64,000 bases of DNA from Spirillospora albida (lineage in GTDB: Bacteria > Actinomycetota > Actinomycetes > Streptosporangiales > Streptosporangiaceae). The notes beneath the pieces are model-generated. The model saw only the letters and a list, made by a program, of their open reading frames with translations, had not been told where the DNA came from and made no database searches. Of the stretch, positions 27,169-35,907 are shown in pieces. The stretch spans positions 1 through 64,000 of the forward strand of contig NZ_JOFJ01000004.1 of the NCBI RefSeq assembly GCF_000718255.1. Reading direction: 5' to 3'. Position 1 is the first letter of the stretch. Every line of letters begins with the position of its first letter. The translations under genes were made by a program, and so were the position numbers.

Positions 27169-28509
27169 ATGGACCTCGCGGTGTTCGCCGGCCTGTTGAT
27201 CGGGGCCGTCTTCGGCGCCGTCGCCGGGTACGCGGTCGCGACGGGCCGGCAGGGGACGCTGATCGCGCGGGCCGAGGCCGCCGAGGAGAAGCTCGCCTAC
27301 GCCGAGGGGCGGATGGCCGAGCACTTCGAGAGCCTCTCGGCGAAGGCGCTGGACGCCAGCAACCAGCGGTTCCTCGAACTCGCCGACGCCCGGCTGCAGG
27401 CCGCGGGCGTCGAGGCGGCGGGCGAGCTGCGGCGTCGGCAGCAGGCCGTGGAGCACCTCGTCGCGCCGCTGAAGGAGACCCTCGCGAAGGTCGAGGAGCA
27501 GCTCCGCGAGGTCGAGACGGGACGCCGCGAGTCGCACGCGATGCTGGCCAAGCAGGTCGAGTTCGTCCGGCAGAGCTCCGACCAGCTCCGCCGGGAGACG
27601 CAGGCGCTGGTGCGCGCCCTGCAGCGCCCCGAGGCGCGGGGGCGGTGGGGCGAGCTCCAGCTCCGCCGCGTCGTGGAGCTCGCGGGCATGGCGCACCACT
27701 GCGACTTCGACGAGCAGGCGGGGGCGGCGACGGAGAACGGCACCGTCCGTCCCGACATGGTGGTGCGGCTGGCGGGCGGCAAGAGCATCGTCGTCGACTC
27801 CAAGGTGTCGCTCGCCGCGTACCTGCAGGCCGCCGAGACCGGCGACCCGGTCAGGCTGGACGCCCACGCCCGCCATCTGCGCGACCACGTCGAGCGCCTG
27901 TCCGCGAAGGCGTACTGGGCGGCGTTCAGCCCGGCGCCGGAGTTCGTCGTCCTTTTCATCCCCGGTGAGGCGTTCCTCGCGCCCGCGCTCGACCGCGACC
28001 CCGGACTGCTGGAGTACGCGATGCGGCGCCGCGTCCACATCGCCACCCCCACCACCCTCGTCACCATGCTCCGGACGGCGTCGTACGCGTGGCAGCAGGC
28101 CGCGCTCTCGCGCAACGCGCAGGCGGTCTTCGAGCTGGGCAAGGAGCTGTACGAGCGGCTCGGCACGATGGGGCAGCACGTCGATGAGCTGGGCCGGGCG
28201 TTGACGTCCGCGACGAAGGCCTACAACCGGACGGTCGGCTCCCTGGAGACGCGGGTCCTGGTGAGCGCCCGGCGGCTGAACGAGCTCGGCGTCGTCGAGG
28301 ACGCCCTGGACGGGCCGCGCCCGGTCGAGGAGAGCCCCCGGGCCCTGTCGGCCGCCGAACTCACCGGACATGACGGACCTACCGGGCACGACACGGCGGA
28401 GCGCGCCGGCGGCACGAGTGGATCTCAGGGGGAAACGGCCACCGAACCGGTAGGTTTCAGCGGACGGACCGTCCCGGAGCAGTCCGACGGGCGAGAGAGG
28501 TGGCGATGA
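27169..28509 (+). CDS. rmuC: DNA recombination protein RmuC
   Basis: 446 aa. N-terminal hydrophobic segment (FAGLLIGAVFGAVAGYAV), a coiled-coil region (~35-140), then the RmuC nuclease-like core: RGRWGELQLRRVVELAGM, DSKVSLAAYL, FVVLFIPGEAFLAPAL, HIATPTTLVTMLRT. RmuC limits inversion at short inverted repeats. The C-terminal ~60 residues are disordered. Divergent from ychF; its stop overlaps the next ATG (ATGA). Confidence 0.93.
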   Translation: MDLAVFAGLLIGAVFGAVAGYAVATGRQGTLIARAEAAEEKLAYAEGRMAEHFESLSAKALDASNQRFLELADARLQAAGVEAAGELRRRQQAVEHLVAPLKETLAKVEEQLREVETGRRESHAMLAKQVEFVRQSSDQLRRETQALVRALQRPEARGRWGELQLRRVVELAGMAHHCDFDEQAGAATENGTVRPDMVVRLAGGKSIVVDSKVSLAAYLQAAETGDPVRLDAHARHLRDHVERLSAKAYWAAFSPAPEFVVLFIPGEAFLAPALDRDPGLLEYAMRRRVHIATPTTLVTMLRTASYAWQQAALSRNAQAVFELGKELYERLGTMGQHVDELGRALTSATKAYNRTVGSLETRVLVSARRLNELGVVEDALDGPRPVEESPRALSAAELTGHDGPTGHDTAERAGGTSGSQGETATEPVGFSGRTVPEQSDGRERWR

Positions 28510-29129
28510 GCACACCGACGGCGAACGACGCGCCGGGAGGCGGCGCCACGGCCGCCGCCCCCAGGGGGCGCGCCCGGGGGCAGCGCGGCGCGGCGGCCGC
28601 CCGCTCCCGCGCGGCCCGCGCCCGCGAGCGGGCCCGCGACCGCGGCGGCCCGGTCACCCTCACCGGGCGCGGCGGCGTCGTCGTGGTGTTCGGCACCGCG
28701 TTCGTCTGCGCGGTCCTGTCGCGCTGGCTCGACCTGCCGCTGCTCGCGGGCGGCGGGTTCGCGGTCGGCTGCGCCCTCGCCGCGTTCGCGACCCGCCCCG
28801 CCGACCTGCTCACGCTCGTCGTGTCCCCGCCGGTCATGTTCTTCGCGGCCACGTTCCTCGCGGTGCTCGTCACGTCCCTCGGCGACGGGTCGCTGCTGCG
28901 CGCCCTCACCGTCGGCGTGTTCACCGCCCTCGCCGCGACCGCGCCGTGGCTGTTCTTCGCGACGCTGCTCGTCCTCGTCATCGCGATGGCGCGCGGCCTG
29001 CCCGCGAACGTGCGGGAGCTGCGCGACAAGCTCGCCGGGGTGCGGCTGTTCGAGCAGGAGGAGAACGAGAACCCGGTGCGCTGGGACGACTCCCCGCCGC
29101 GCCGCGCCCGGCACCGCGACACCGACTGA
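28506..29129 (+). CDS. DUF6542 domain membrane protein
   Basis: 207 aa, starting inside the rmuC stop (ATGA; the in-frame GTG six bases earlier is less likely). A basic Ala/Arg N-terminus is followed by four hydrophobic segments between residues ~55 and 165 and a short acidic/basic tail. It corresponds by position and topology to Rv1111c next to ychF in mycobacteria. Function unknown. Confidence 0.8.
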   Translation: MSTPTANDAPGGGATAAAPRGRARGQRGAAAARSRAARARERARDRGGPVTLTGRGGVVVVFGTAFVCAVLSRWLDLPLLAGGGFAVGCALAAFATRPADLLTLVVSPPVMFFAATFLAVLVTSLGDGSLLRALTVGVFTALAATAPWLFFATLLVLVIAMARGLPANVRELRDKLAGVRLFEQEENENPVRWDDSPPRRARHRDTD

Positions 29130-29130
29130 C

Positions 29131-29144
29131 CCGGCCCAGGCCGG
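29131..29144. terminator. Weak candidate terminator between converging genes
   Basis: CCGGCC-CA-GGCCGG palindrome directly after the stop at 29129 and just before the ispH stop. Short stem, no T-run; only its position supports it. Confidence 0.25.
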
Positions 29145-29149
29145 ACCGG

Positions 29150-30115
29150 TCAGACGGGCGTGATCCGCAGGTCCTTGCGCAGCTCGTGCGGGAGCGCGAA
29201 CCGCATCCTCTCCTGGACCGACTCGATCTCCTCCGCCGCGCCGAACCCGCGCTCGGCGAGCCAGGCCAGCACGCCCTGGACGAGTTCGTCCGGCACGGAC
29301 GCGCCGCTCGTGACGCCCACGGTGGACACGCCCTCCAGCCACGCCTCGTCGATCTGCTCGGCGTAGTCGACGAGGTGGGCGTCGTCGGCGCCGTGCTCCT
29401 TGGCGACCTCGACGAGCCGCACGGAGTTGGACGAGTTCACGGAGCCCACCACGATCACCAGCTGGCACTGCGCGGCCATCTCCTTGACCGCGACCTGCCG
29501 GTTCTGGGTGGCGTAGCAGATGTCGTCGGACGGCGGGTCCGTCAGCTTCGGGAACCGCTCGCGCAGCTTCTCGACCGTCGCGATCGTCTCGTCCACCGAC
29601 AGGGTCGTCTGGGACAGCCACGCCACCTTCTCGGGGTCGCGGACCGTCACGTTCGCGACGTCGTCCGGCCCGTCGACGAGGTGGATGTGGTCGGGGGCCT
29701 CACCGGTGGTGCCGATGACCTCCTCGTGCCCCTCGTGCCCGATGAGCAGGATGTCGTAGTCCTGGGCGGCGAACCGGACCGCCTCCTTGTGGACCTTCGT
29801 GACCAGCGGGCACGTCGCGTCGATGGTGCGCAGGTTCAGCCCCGCCGCCTCGTCGTGGACGACCGGCGCGACGCCGTGGGCGGAGAACACCACGATCGAG
29901 CCCTCCGGGACCTCCTCGGTCTCGTCCACGAAGATCGCCCCGCGCTCCTCCAGCGTCTTCACGACGTGGACGTTGTGCACGATCTGCTTGCGCACGTAGA
30001 TCGGCGCCCCGTACTTCTCCAGGGCGATCTCCACGGTCTCGACGGCCCGGTCGACGCCGGCGCAGTAACCACGCGGCTTGGCGAGCAGGACACGGCGCTG
30101 GCTGTTGGCGGTCAT
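29150..30115 (-). CDS. ispH: 4-hydroxy-3-methylbut-2-enyl diphosphate reductase
   Basis: 321 aa. IspH converts HMBPP to IPP and DMAPP, the last step of the MEP isoprenoid pathway. The three cluster cysteines are in PRGYCAGVDRA (Cys18), DATCPLVTKVH and CYATQNRQ, and HNVHVV, SAHGV and the SSNSVRL motif for the substrate are present. An ATG six and a GTG three codons... upstream (30124, 30121) are alternatives, since the 30115 ATG lacks a clear ribosome site. In line with the Rv1110 position in mycobacteria, it is divergent from the lipid-droplet gene. Confidence 0.96.
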   Translation of the reverse strand: MTANSQRRVLLAKPRGYCAGVDRAVETVEIALEKYGAPIYVRKQIVHNVHVVKTLEERGAIFVDETEEVPEGSIVVFSAHGVAPVVHDEAAGLNLRTIDATCPLVTKVHKEAVRFAAQDYDILLIGHEGHEEVIGTTGEAPDHIHLVDGPDDVANVTVRDPEKVAWLSQTTLSVDETIATVEKLRERFPKLTDPPSDDICYATQNRQVAVKEMAAQCQLVIVVGSVNSSNSVRLVEVAKEHGADDAHLVDYAEQIDEAWLEGVSTVGVTSGASVPDELVQGVLAWLAERGFGAAEEIESVQERMRFALPHELRKDLRITPV

Positions 30116-30361
30116 GCACACCATCGTACGAGAGCGTGCCGGACGCGCGGCACATCGGACGATCGGGGCGCACCGCCCGCTCGGGTCCCCCGGACGGAAG
30201 CTCAGGTGGAGCCCGCTATGTGACCCAATCCACGCGCTTCCGGACAGAAATCCGCTAACCCGGGGTGACCGCATTCGCACGCATGGGGCAAAGTGAAGAC
30301 GGCACTTTCCATAGCCGCACCGCCCGGTTCGCAGACCAAGGACGCCAGGAGAGGGAAGACG

Positions 30362-31066
30362 ATGACGAGATCGCCGCGCCGCCTCAAGCAGCACGTCCAG
30401 GACACGGTGGGCGAGCAGGTGCGCGACCTTCCGCTGCACGCCGTCCGCCTCGCCATGTTCGGGGTCGGCCGCGCCCTGCTGCTCAGCGACCGGGTCACCA
30501 AGGACTACAAGGAGATCACCGAGGGCGGCGGCGTGAAGCCGGTGCTCGGCCGGCTCCGCACCGACGTCCAGCACACGGCCGAGAAGGTCGTCGGTCGGGT
30601 CGTGGAGCGCGTCCGCGGCGACCAGGAGCCCGAGCCGGCCCCGGCGCCCCGCGCCGCGCGCCCCGTCCGCACGGCGCCCGAGCGCCGCGCCGGCCAGGAG
30701 ATCTCCATCGGCAAGCCCGCCGCCGCGAAGCCGGAGCCGGGCAAGCCCGCGCCCGCCGAGGCGGAGCCCGCGAAGCCGAAGGCGGCCGAACCGAAGGCCG
30801 CTGAGCCGAAGGCCGCGGACGAGGCCGTGTTCGAGCCGCGGCCCGAGAGCAAGCCCGCCGCGCAGGCCGAGGCCGAGCACATCGCCGAGGAGCTGCCGGT
30901 GCCGAACTACGACACCGCCACGCTCCCGCAGCTGCGCGCGCGGCTGCGCGGGCTGTCCGCCGACCAGGTGAAGCTGCTGCGCGAGTACGAGCGCAAGCAC
31001 GCCGCCCGCCCGGACGTGATCCGCATGTACGAGAACCGCATCGCGAAACTGAACGGCCTGAGCTGA
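30362..31066 (+). CDS. Lipid droplet-associated protein, Rv1109c-like
   Basis: 234 aa; AGGAGAGGGAAGACG before the ATG supports this start. N-terminal domain (~15-75: DLPLHAVRLAMFGVGRALLL, DRVTKDYKEI), an Ala/Pro/Glu/Lys-rich linker with KAAEPKAAEP repeats, and a conserved C-terminal helical segment (LPVPNYDTATLPQLRARLRG through RPDVIRMYENRIAKL). This layout and its place between ispH and xseA match the mycobacterial lipid-droplet protein Rv1109c. The C-terminal motif resembles a Rho/SAP-like helical hairpin. Confidence 0.82.
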   Translation: MTRSPRRLKQHVQDTVGEQVRDLPLHAVRLAMFGVGRALLLSDRVTKDYKEITEGGGVKPVLGRLRTDVQHTAEKVVGRVVERVRGDQEPEPAPAPRAARPVRTAPERRAGQEISIGKPAAAKPEPGKPAPAEAEPAKPKAAEPKAAEPKAADEAVFEPRPESKPAAQAEAEHIAEELPVPNYDTATLPQLRARLRGLSADQVKLLREYERKHAARPDVIRMYENRIAKLNGLS

Positions 31067-31126
31067 TCCGCCGTCCCTGACGCGGTGAAAGAGTCCCTAC
31101 GGCCATGGAGAGTGATCCCGACGCCG

Positions 31127-31132
31127 TAGGCT
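31127..31132 (+). promoter_or_regulatory. -10-like TAGGCT, seven bases before the xseA start
   Basis: TAGGCT then seven bases then ATG (31140), the spacing expected if transcription begins at the start codon (leaderless). No clear -35 hexamer. Confidence 0.45.
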
Positions 31133-31139
31133 GCCGGGC

Positions 31140-32354
31140 ATGGCGATGGAGACCACGGCGGAGGCGCCGGTCCCGGTCCGGACCGTCCTGCAGGCGGTGG
31201 GCGGCTGGATCGGGAGGCTCGGCCGGATCTGGGTCGAAGGCCAGATCACCGAGCTGAACGCGCGCGGCGGGACCGTCTACATGACGCTCCGCGACCCCGT
31301 GGCGAACATGTCGGTGCGGGTCGTCGGGCCGCGCCCGGTGTTCGAGGCGGCCGGGCCCGCCGTGACCGACGGCGCGCGCGTCGTCGTGCACGCCAAGCCC
31401 GACTTCTGGATCAACCGCGGGACGTTCTCGCTCAGCGCCCTGGAGATCCGGCCGGTCGGCGTCGGGGAGCTGCTCGCCCGGCTGGAGCGGCTGAAGCGGG
31501 TCCTCGCGTCCGAGGGGCTGTTCCGGCCCGAGCGCAAGCGGCCGCTGCCGTTCCTGCCCGGAAGGATCGGGCTGATCTGCGGCCGCGACTCCGACGCCGA
31601 GCACGACGTCCTGCAGAACGCGCGGCGACGCTGGCCCGCCGTCGCGTTCCGCGTCGAGAACACCGCCGTGCAGGGCTCGTACGCGGTCGGCGAGGTGATG
31701 GAGGCACTCCGCAGGCTGGACGCCGACCCCGAGGTCGAGGTGATCGTGATCGCGCGGGGCGGCGGCGCGATGGAGGACCTGCTGCCGTTCTCGGACGAGA
31801 CCCTGGTGCGCGCCGTCGCCGAGGCCCGCACGCCGGTGGTCAGCGCGATCGGGCACGAGCAGGACACCCCCCTGCTGGACCTCGTCGCGGACGTGCGGGC
31901 GTCCACCCCGACCGACGCGGCGAAGAAGGCCGTCCCGGACGTGCGAGAGCAGCTCCAGCTCGTCCGGCAGCTCCGGGACCGGGCACGGCGCTGCCTGACC
32001 GGCGGGCTGGAGCGGGAGGCCGCCTGGCTGAAGGGCGTCCGGTCGCGGCCCGCGCTGGCCGACCCCGTCCGGGAGATCGAGCGGCAGTCCGAGCAGGTCC
32101 TCGCGCTGCGGGACCGGACGCGCCGCTGCCTGTCCGCCGCCCTCGACCGGGCCGGTGACGAGCTGTCGCACACCCGCGCCCGGCTCCTCGCCCTCTCCCC
32201 CGCCGCGACGCTGGAACGCGGCTACGCGATCGTCCAGCGCGAGGACGGGACGGTCGTCCGGAAGCCGGCGGACGTCGCGGAGGCGGAGCGGCTCCACGTC
32301 CGGCTCTCCGGCGGGCGCCTCGACGTGGACGTGGCGGGCCGCGCGGACGCCTAA
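31140..32354 (+). CDS. xseA: Exodeoxyribonuclease VII large subunit
   Basis: 404 aa. N-terminal OB fold (VEGQITELNARGGTVYMTL, VRVVGPRPVF), catalytic core (GRIGLICGRDSDAEHDVLQN, VIARGGGAMEDLLPFSDE, SAIGHEQDTPLLD, DVRASTPTDAAK), a helical coiled-coil arm and the C-terminal NALERGYAIV-type segment (ATLERGYAIVQREDG). With XseB it degrades single-stranded DNA. xseB starts 11 bases after the stop. Confidence 0.96.
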   Translation: MAMETTAEAPVPVRTVLQAVGGWIGRLGRIWVEGQITELNARGGTVYMTLRDPVANMSVRVVGPRPVFEAAGPAVTDGARVVVHAKPDFWINRGTFSLSALEIRPVGVGELLARLERLKRVLASEGLFRPERKRPLPFLPGRIGLICGRDSDAEHDVLQNARRRWPAVAFRVENTAVQGSYAVGEVMEALRRLDADPEVEVIVIARGGGAMEDLLPFSDETLVRAVAEARTPVVSAIGHEQDTPLLDLVADVRASTPTDAAKKAVPDVREQLQLVRQLRDRARRCLTGGLEREAAWLKGVRSRPALADPVREIERQSEQVLALRDRTRRCLSAALDRAGDELSHTRARLLALSPAATLERGYAIVQREDGTVVRKPADVAEAERLHVRLSGGRLDVDVAGRADA

Positions 32355-32364
32355 GGTGGTGCGC

Positions 32365-32586
32365 GTGGCCGAAGAGAAGCTGTCGTACGAGCGCGCCCGG
32401 GACGAGCTGACCGACGTCGTGAAGCGGCTCGAGGCGGGCGGGCTGACGCTGGAGGAGTCCCTCACGCTGTGGGAGCGGGGCGAGAGGCTCGCCGCGATCT
32501 GCGAGGAGTGGCTGGAGGGCGCCCGCGCCCGGCTGGCCGCCGCGATGGCCCCCGCCGAGGACGGCGACGCCCCCGCCCCCTTCTGA
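32365..32586 (+). CDS. xseB: Exodeoxyribonuclease VII small subunit
   Basis: 73 aa, the family length. SYERARDELTDVVKRLEAG and LTLEESLTLWERGERL are the two conserved helices. GTG 32365 is chosen for size; in-frame GTGs at 32356 and 32359 are possible. Several copies of XseB bind each XseA arm. Confidence 0.94.
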   Translation: MAEEKLSYERARDELTDVVKRLEAGGLTLEESLTLWERGERLAAICEEWLEGARARLAAAMAPAEDGDAPAPF

Positions 32587-32613
32587 GGCCCCCGCCGCTT
32601 CCGGAGCCCGCCG

Positions 32614-33312
32614 CTACGGCGTCGCGGAGGGCGACGGGTTCAGCGGCGCGTCCTGCTTGGGCTGCGGCTTCAGCGCCGCCGCCAGCACCGCGAGCTCCTC
32701 GTACGTCGCCGTGCCCGTCACGACCAGGCTCACGCCGTTCGGCAGCGTCCGGGCCAGGGAGTTCGCCTTCTTGTCCTTGCGGTGGTACTTCTGCCACGTG
32801 ACGCCGTTCACCTGGTACGTGCCGAGCGCGTTCCGGTTGTTCGTCATGCGCGGCACGTAGTCGGACGGCTTCTCGTTGCTCTGCTCCAGCGCCGCGTACT
32901 CGTCGCCGGGCGTCACGAACCCGAGATGCCACGCGACGGGCTTCCTGCCCGACTCGTCGTCCAGCCCGTGGACCCGCGAGCTCGTCGGCCGCCACCCCAC
33001 CGGCAGCCCCTCCGGGGCGTGCACGGTGTACGGAGAGGCGTTCCGCAGCGCCCACAGCTGCGAGGCGTAGTCGACCGTCGGCAGGACCTCCTTGGTGCTG
33101 CGCGGCGTGATCAGGTAGATCGCCAGCACCAGCAGCAGGCAGGCGCCCATGGCCATCGTGAAGCCGCCGAGCCCGGTGGTCAGGCGCTTGTGCACACCGG
33201 GACTCACCTGGACCACGGCGGGCCGGGCGGGCGTCCCGGTCTCCCGGGACGCGGCCTCGCCGGTCTCGGTCTCGTCGGTCTCGGGAGCGGTGGCAGGGGT
33301 CTTGTCCGTCAC
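32614..33312 (-). CDS. DUF4245 domain membrane protein
   Basis: 232 aa from GTG 33312 (GGTGGG just upstream). An acidic N-terminus (ETDETETGE), one membrane segment (~62-80, MGACLLLVLAIYLI) and an extracytoplasmic domain with LPTVDYASQLWALRNASPY, GWRPTSSRVHG and SLARTLPNGVSLVVTG, matching DUF4245, which sits next to glpX in actinobacteria (Rv1100). Function unknown. It converges with xseB. Confidence 0.85.
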   Translation of the reverse strand: MTDKTPATAPETDETETGEAASRETGTPARPAVVQVSPGVHKRLTTGLGGFTMAMGACLLLVLAIYLITPRSTKEVLPTVDYASQLWALRNASPYTVHAPEGLPVGWRPTSSRVHGLDDESGRKPVAWHLGFVTPGDEYAALEQSNEKPSDYVPRMTNNRNALGTYQVNGVTWQKYHRKDKKANSLARTLPNGVSLVVTGTATYEELAVLAAALKPQPKQDAPLNPSPSATP

Positions 33313-33332
33313 CCCACCAGGATCCCGCACGG

Positions 33333-33998
33333 TCAGAGCTGCTCCGTACGGGGGTTGCGGATCGTCGCGACGATGTTCATGATCTCCTCGGCGAGGCGGC
33401 GGGCGGCGGCCTCGTCCTCCAGCAGCGAGATGTCCGACACGGCGCCCGCCATCGCGCCCGTCAGCACGATGACCAGCGCCTCGTCCACGCCCCCGTCGGC
33501 GGTGTGGAACAGCGCGGCGTTGCGGCGCGCCCACTTCCCGAGCCGCTGGCGCATCACGCGGTCGAACCCGGGCGGGCCGTCGCCGGAGATGAACAGCCGA
33601 GCGACGTCCCGCTCCTCCAGGCAGCCGCCGAGGTAGGCGCCCGCGCCGGCGATGAACAGCCGCATCGGGTCGGTCTCGCCCGCGTCCCGGACGGCGCTGA
33701 TCGCCTCGCGGGTGCGCTCCTGCTGCCGGGCCTGGAACTCCTCGAACAGGGTCAGGTACAGGTCGGCCTTGCCGTTGAAGTGGTGGTAGAGGCTGCCGAC
33801 GCTGGCCCCGGCCTTCGCGACGATGTCCGTCACCGCGGCCTGCGCGAAGCCCGACTCACAGAAGACGTCCCGGGCCGCCGCCAGCAGGGCTCCGCGGGTG
33901 GCGGCCCCCCGGTCGGAGGTCCGCGCGGGGGCGTCGCCGGCACGCGCCCCGCGGTTCTGGGCCACCCCGCCGGACGGGACGTCGATGTCGCTGCTCAT
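33333..33998 (-). CDS. TetR/AcrR family transcriptional regulator
   Basis: 221 aa with a disordered ~30-residue N-terminus, then the TetR HTH (LLAAARDVFCESGFAQAAVTDIVAKAGASVGSLYHHF) given here in parts: AARDVFCESG, TDIVAKAGAS, GSLYHHFNGKADL. The C-terminal helical ligand domain (~75-215) has no recognisable specificity. It is divergent from glpX and lies 20 bases upstream of the DUF4245 gene on the same strand, so both may be co-transcribed. Target unknown. Confidence 0.93.
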   Translation of the reverse strand: MSSDIDVPSGGVAQNRGARAGDAPARTSDRGAATRGALLAAARDVFCESGFAQAAVTDIVAKAGASVGSLYHHFNGKADLYLTLFEEFQARQQERTREAISAVRDAGETDPMRLFIAGAGAYLGGCLEERDVARLFISGDGPPGFDRVMRQRLGKWARRNAALFHTADGGVDEALVIVLTGAMAGAVSDISLLEDEAAARRLAEEIMNIVATIRNPRTEQL

Positions 33999-34165
33999 GG
34001 GGCTTGAGATTACGCCCTCCGTCGAGGGGGAAACGATCCCTTACCGGTGTGACCGTCGAAACGTCGCCCTGGGACGGCCTCCACCGGTTGGTCTGGTCCA
34101 ATTTGTGACGCGGCGTCCCGTCCACGGACAATCCCAGTCACCATCGACCGAAGGGGCTGCCTCGC

Positions 34166-35200
34166 ATGTCCGACGAAACGACCGTCTCCTCCCCGCTCGA
34201 GACCGAGCCCGCGGCGCCCGACCGCAACCTCGCGATGGAGCTCGTCCGGGTGACCGAGGCGGCCGCGATGGCCGCCGCGCGCTGGGTCGGCCGCGGTGAC
34301 AAGAACGGCGCCGACGGCGCGGCCGTGAACGCGATGCGCCAGCTCATCAACACGGTCTCGATGCGCGGCGTCGTCGTGATCGGCGAGGGCGAGAAGGACA
34401 ACGCCCCCATGCTCTACAACGGCGAGGCCGTCGGCGACGGCAGCGGCGCCGAGTGCGACGTCGCCGTCGACCCGGTGGACGGCACCCGCCTCACCGCGCT
34501 CGGCATGAACAACGCGATCGCGGTGCTGTCCGTCGCGCCGCGCGGCTCGATGTTCGACCCGTCCGCCGTGTTCTACATGGAGAAGCTCGTCACCGGCCCC
34601 GAGGCGGCCGACGTCGTCGACATCGAGCGCCCCATCGGCGACAACATCCGCGCGATCGCCCGCGCGAAGGGCTCGTCCCCGCACGACGTGACCGTCTGCA
34701 TCCTCGACCGGCCCCGCCACGAGGGCATCGTCAAGGAGGTCCGCGAGGCGGGCGCCCGCATCAAGTTCATCATGGACGGCGACGTCGCGGGCGCCATCAT
34801 GGCCGCCCGCGCGGGCACCGGCGTCGACCTGCTCCTCGGCATCGGCGGCACCCCCGAGGGCATCATCGCCGCCTGCGCCATCAAGGCCCTCGGCGGCGTC
34901 ATCCAGGGCCGCCTGTGGCCGCAGGACGACGCCGAGCGGCAGAAGGCGATCGACGCGGGCCACGACCTCGGCCGCGTCCTGACCACCGACGACCTCGTCA
35001 CGTCCGACGACGTCTTCTTCGCGGCGACCGGCATCACCGACGGCGAGCTCGTCGACGGCGTCCGCTACCGCCAGGGCACCGCCGTCACCCACTCCCTGGT
35101 CATGCGCTCCCGCAGCGGCACCATCCGGACCGTCTCCAGCGAGCACCAGCTGAACAAGCTGCGCGCCTACAGCGCGATCAACTTCGACACCGCCGTGTAA
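34166..35200 (+). CDS. glpX: Fructose-1,6-bisphosphatase class II
   Basis: 344 aa. GEGEKDNAPML, VDPVDGTRLTALG, DGDVAGAI and GIGGTPEGIIAACAIKALGG are the metal- and substrate-binding motifs of GlpX. It hydrolyses fructose-1,6-bisphosphate in gluconeogenesis, the main such enzyme in actinobacteria. ATG preceded by CGAAGGGGCTGCC. Followed by a GC hairpin. Confidence 0.97.
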   Translation: MSDETTVSSPLETEPAAPDRNLAMELVRVTEAAAMAAARWVGRGDKNGADGAAVNAMRQLINTVSMRGVVVIGEGEKDNAPMLYNGEAVGDGSGAECDVAVDPVDGTRLTALGMNNAIAVLSVAPRGSMFDPSAVFYMEKLVTGPEAADVVDIERPIGDNIRAIARAKGSSPHDVTVCILDRPRHEGIVKEVREAGARIKFIMDGDVAGAIMAARAGTGVDLLLGIGGTPEGIIAACAIKALGGVIQGRLWPQDDAERQKAIDAGHDLGRVLTTDDLVTSDDVFFAATGITDGELVDGVRYRQGTAVTHSLVMRSRSGTIRTVSSEHQLNKLRAYSAINFDTAV

Positions 35201-35211
35201 ACGGCTTTTCG

Positions 35212-35242
35212 GCCCCGGCCTGCGGACACCCCGGGCCGGGGC
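35212..35242. terminator. Candidate terminator between glpX and the DUF1707 gene
   Basis: GCCCCGGCC (35212-35220) pairs with GGCCGGGGC (35234-35242) across a 13-base loop, placed between two converging genes; no T-run. Confidence 0.5.
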
Positions 35243-35245
35243 TCG

Positions 35246-35833
35246 TCACTTCCCACGGGTCAGGCGGCCCCGGACCCGTGATCTCAGGGTGCGCTTCGGG
35301 GAACGGGCCTTGATCGAGCCGAGGACCATGGTTCCGGTGATCTCCACCGTGGGGCCCTCGGTGGTGGGGCGGGTGCGCACGTCCCTCGGGGTGAGGAAGG
35401 TGCGGCCCGTCACGTCCACGCGGACGCCCTCGGGGACGAGGAGGCGGATGCGGCCCGCCAGGAGCGTCGAGTCGACCACGACGTGGCGGCGCTGCAGCAC
35501 GGCCTCGCGCAGGTCGAGTTCGACCGTGCCGAAGAGGGCCAGGAGGGGGAGGCGGACGGGGACGACCCAGCGCCCCTCGCGGTGGGCGCGGCCGAAGAAC
35601 ACCGAGACGGGGCGGTCGTCGACCAGGATCGGGTCGGGGCCGAGGTCGCCGGTGACGCCGACCAGGTCGCCGAGGGTGCGGGCCTCGTAGACGCGGGACG
35701 TGCGGGCGGCGTGCTCGTCCATCGTGATGCGGCCGTCCGCGAGGGCGTCGCCGAGGACGGCGGCGACGCGTTCCCGGTCGGCGTCGGAGGCGCGCAGGTC
35801 GCGAACGCGCGTGACGGGCTCGGGGCGGGACAT
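35246..35833 (-). CDS. DUF1707 domain protein (SHOCT-like N-terminus, LiaF-like C-terminus)
   Basis: 195 aa. ATG 35833 has TAGGAG five bases upstream, better placed than the GTG at 35839. Residues ~8-60 carry the DUF1707 motif (RASDADRERVAAVLGDALADGRI, here split as RASDADRER, LADGRITMDEHAAR). The remainder is a beta-rich domain (VSVFFGRAHREGRWVVP, GTVELDLREAVL) like DUF1707-associated or LiaF C-terminal domains, which often sit in membrane-stress sensing proteins. No membrane segment. Confidence 0.88.
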   Translation of the reverse strand: MSRPEPVTRVRDLRASDADRERVAAVLGDALADGRITMDEHAARTSRVYEARTLGDLVGVTGDLGPDPILVDDRPVSVFFGRAHREGRWVVPVRLPLLALFGTVELDLREAVLQRRHVVVDSTLLAGRIRLLVPEGVRVDVTGRTFLTPRDVRTRPTTEGPTVEITGTMVLGSIKARSPKRTLRSRVRGRLTRGK

Positions 35834-35894
35834 GTCCACTCCTAGAGGGTAGCGGCCGCGGGGAAAATCAGTAGGTCGCGGCGGAACCGGTGCC

Positions 35895-35900
35895 TAATGT
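35895..35900 (+). promoter_or_regulatory. -10-like TAATGT, seven bases before the ABC ATPase start
   Basis: TAATGT, seven bases, ATG 35908: leaderless spacing. No ribosome site precedes the ATG, which supports this reading. Confidence 0.45.
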
Positions 35901-35907
35901 GGAACGG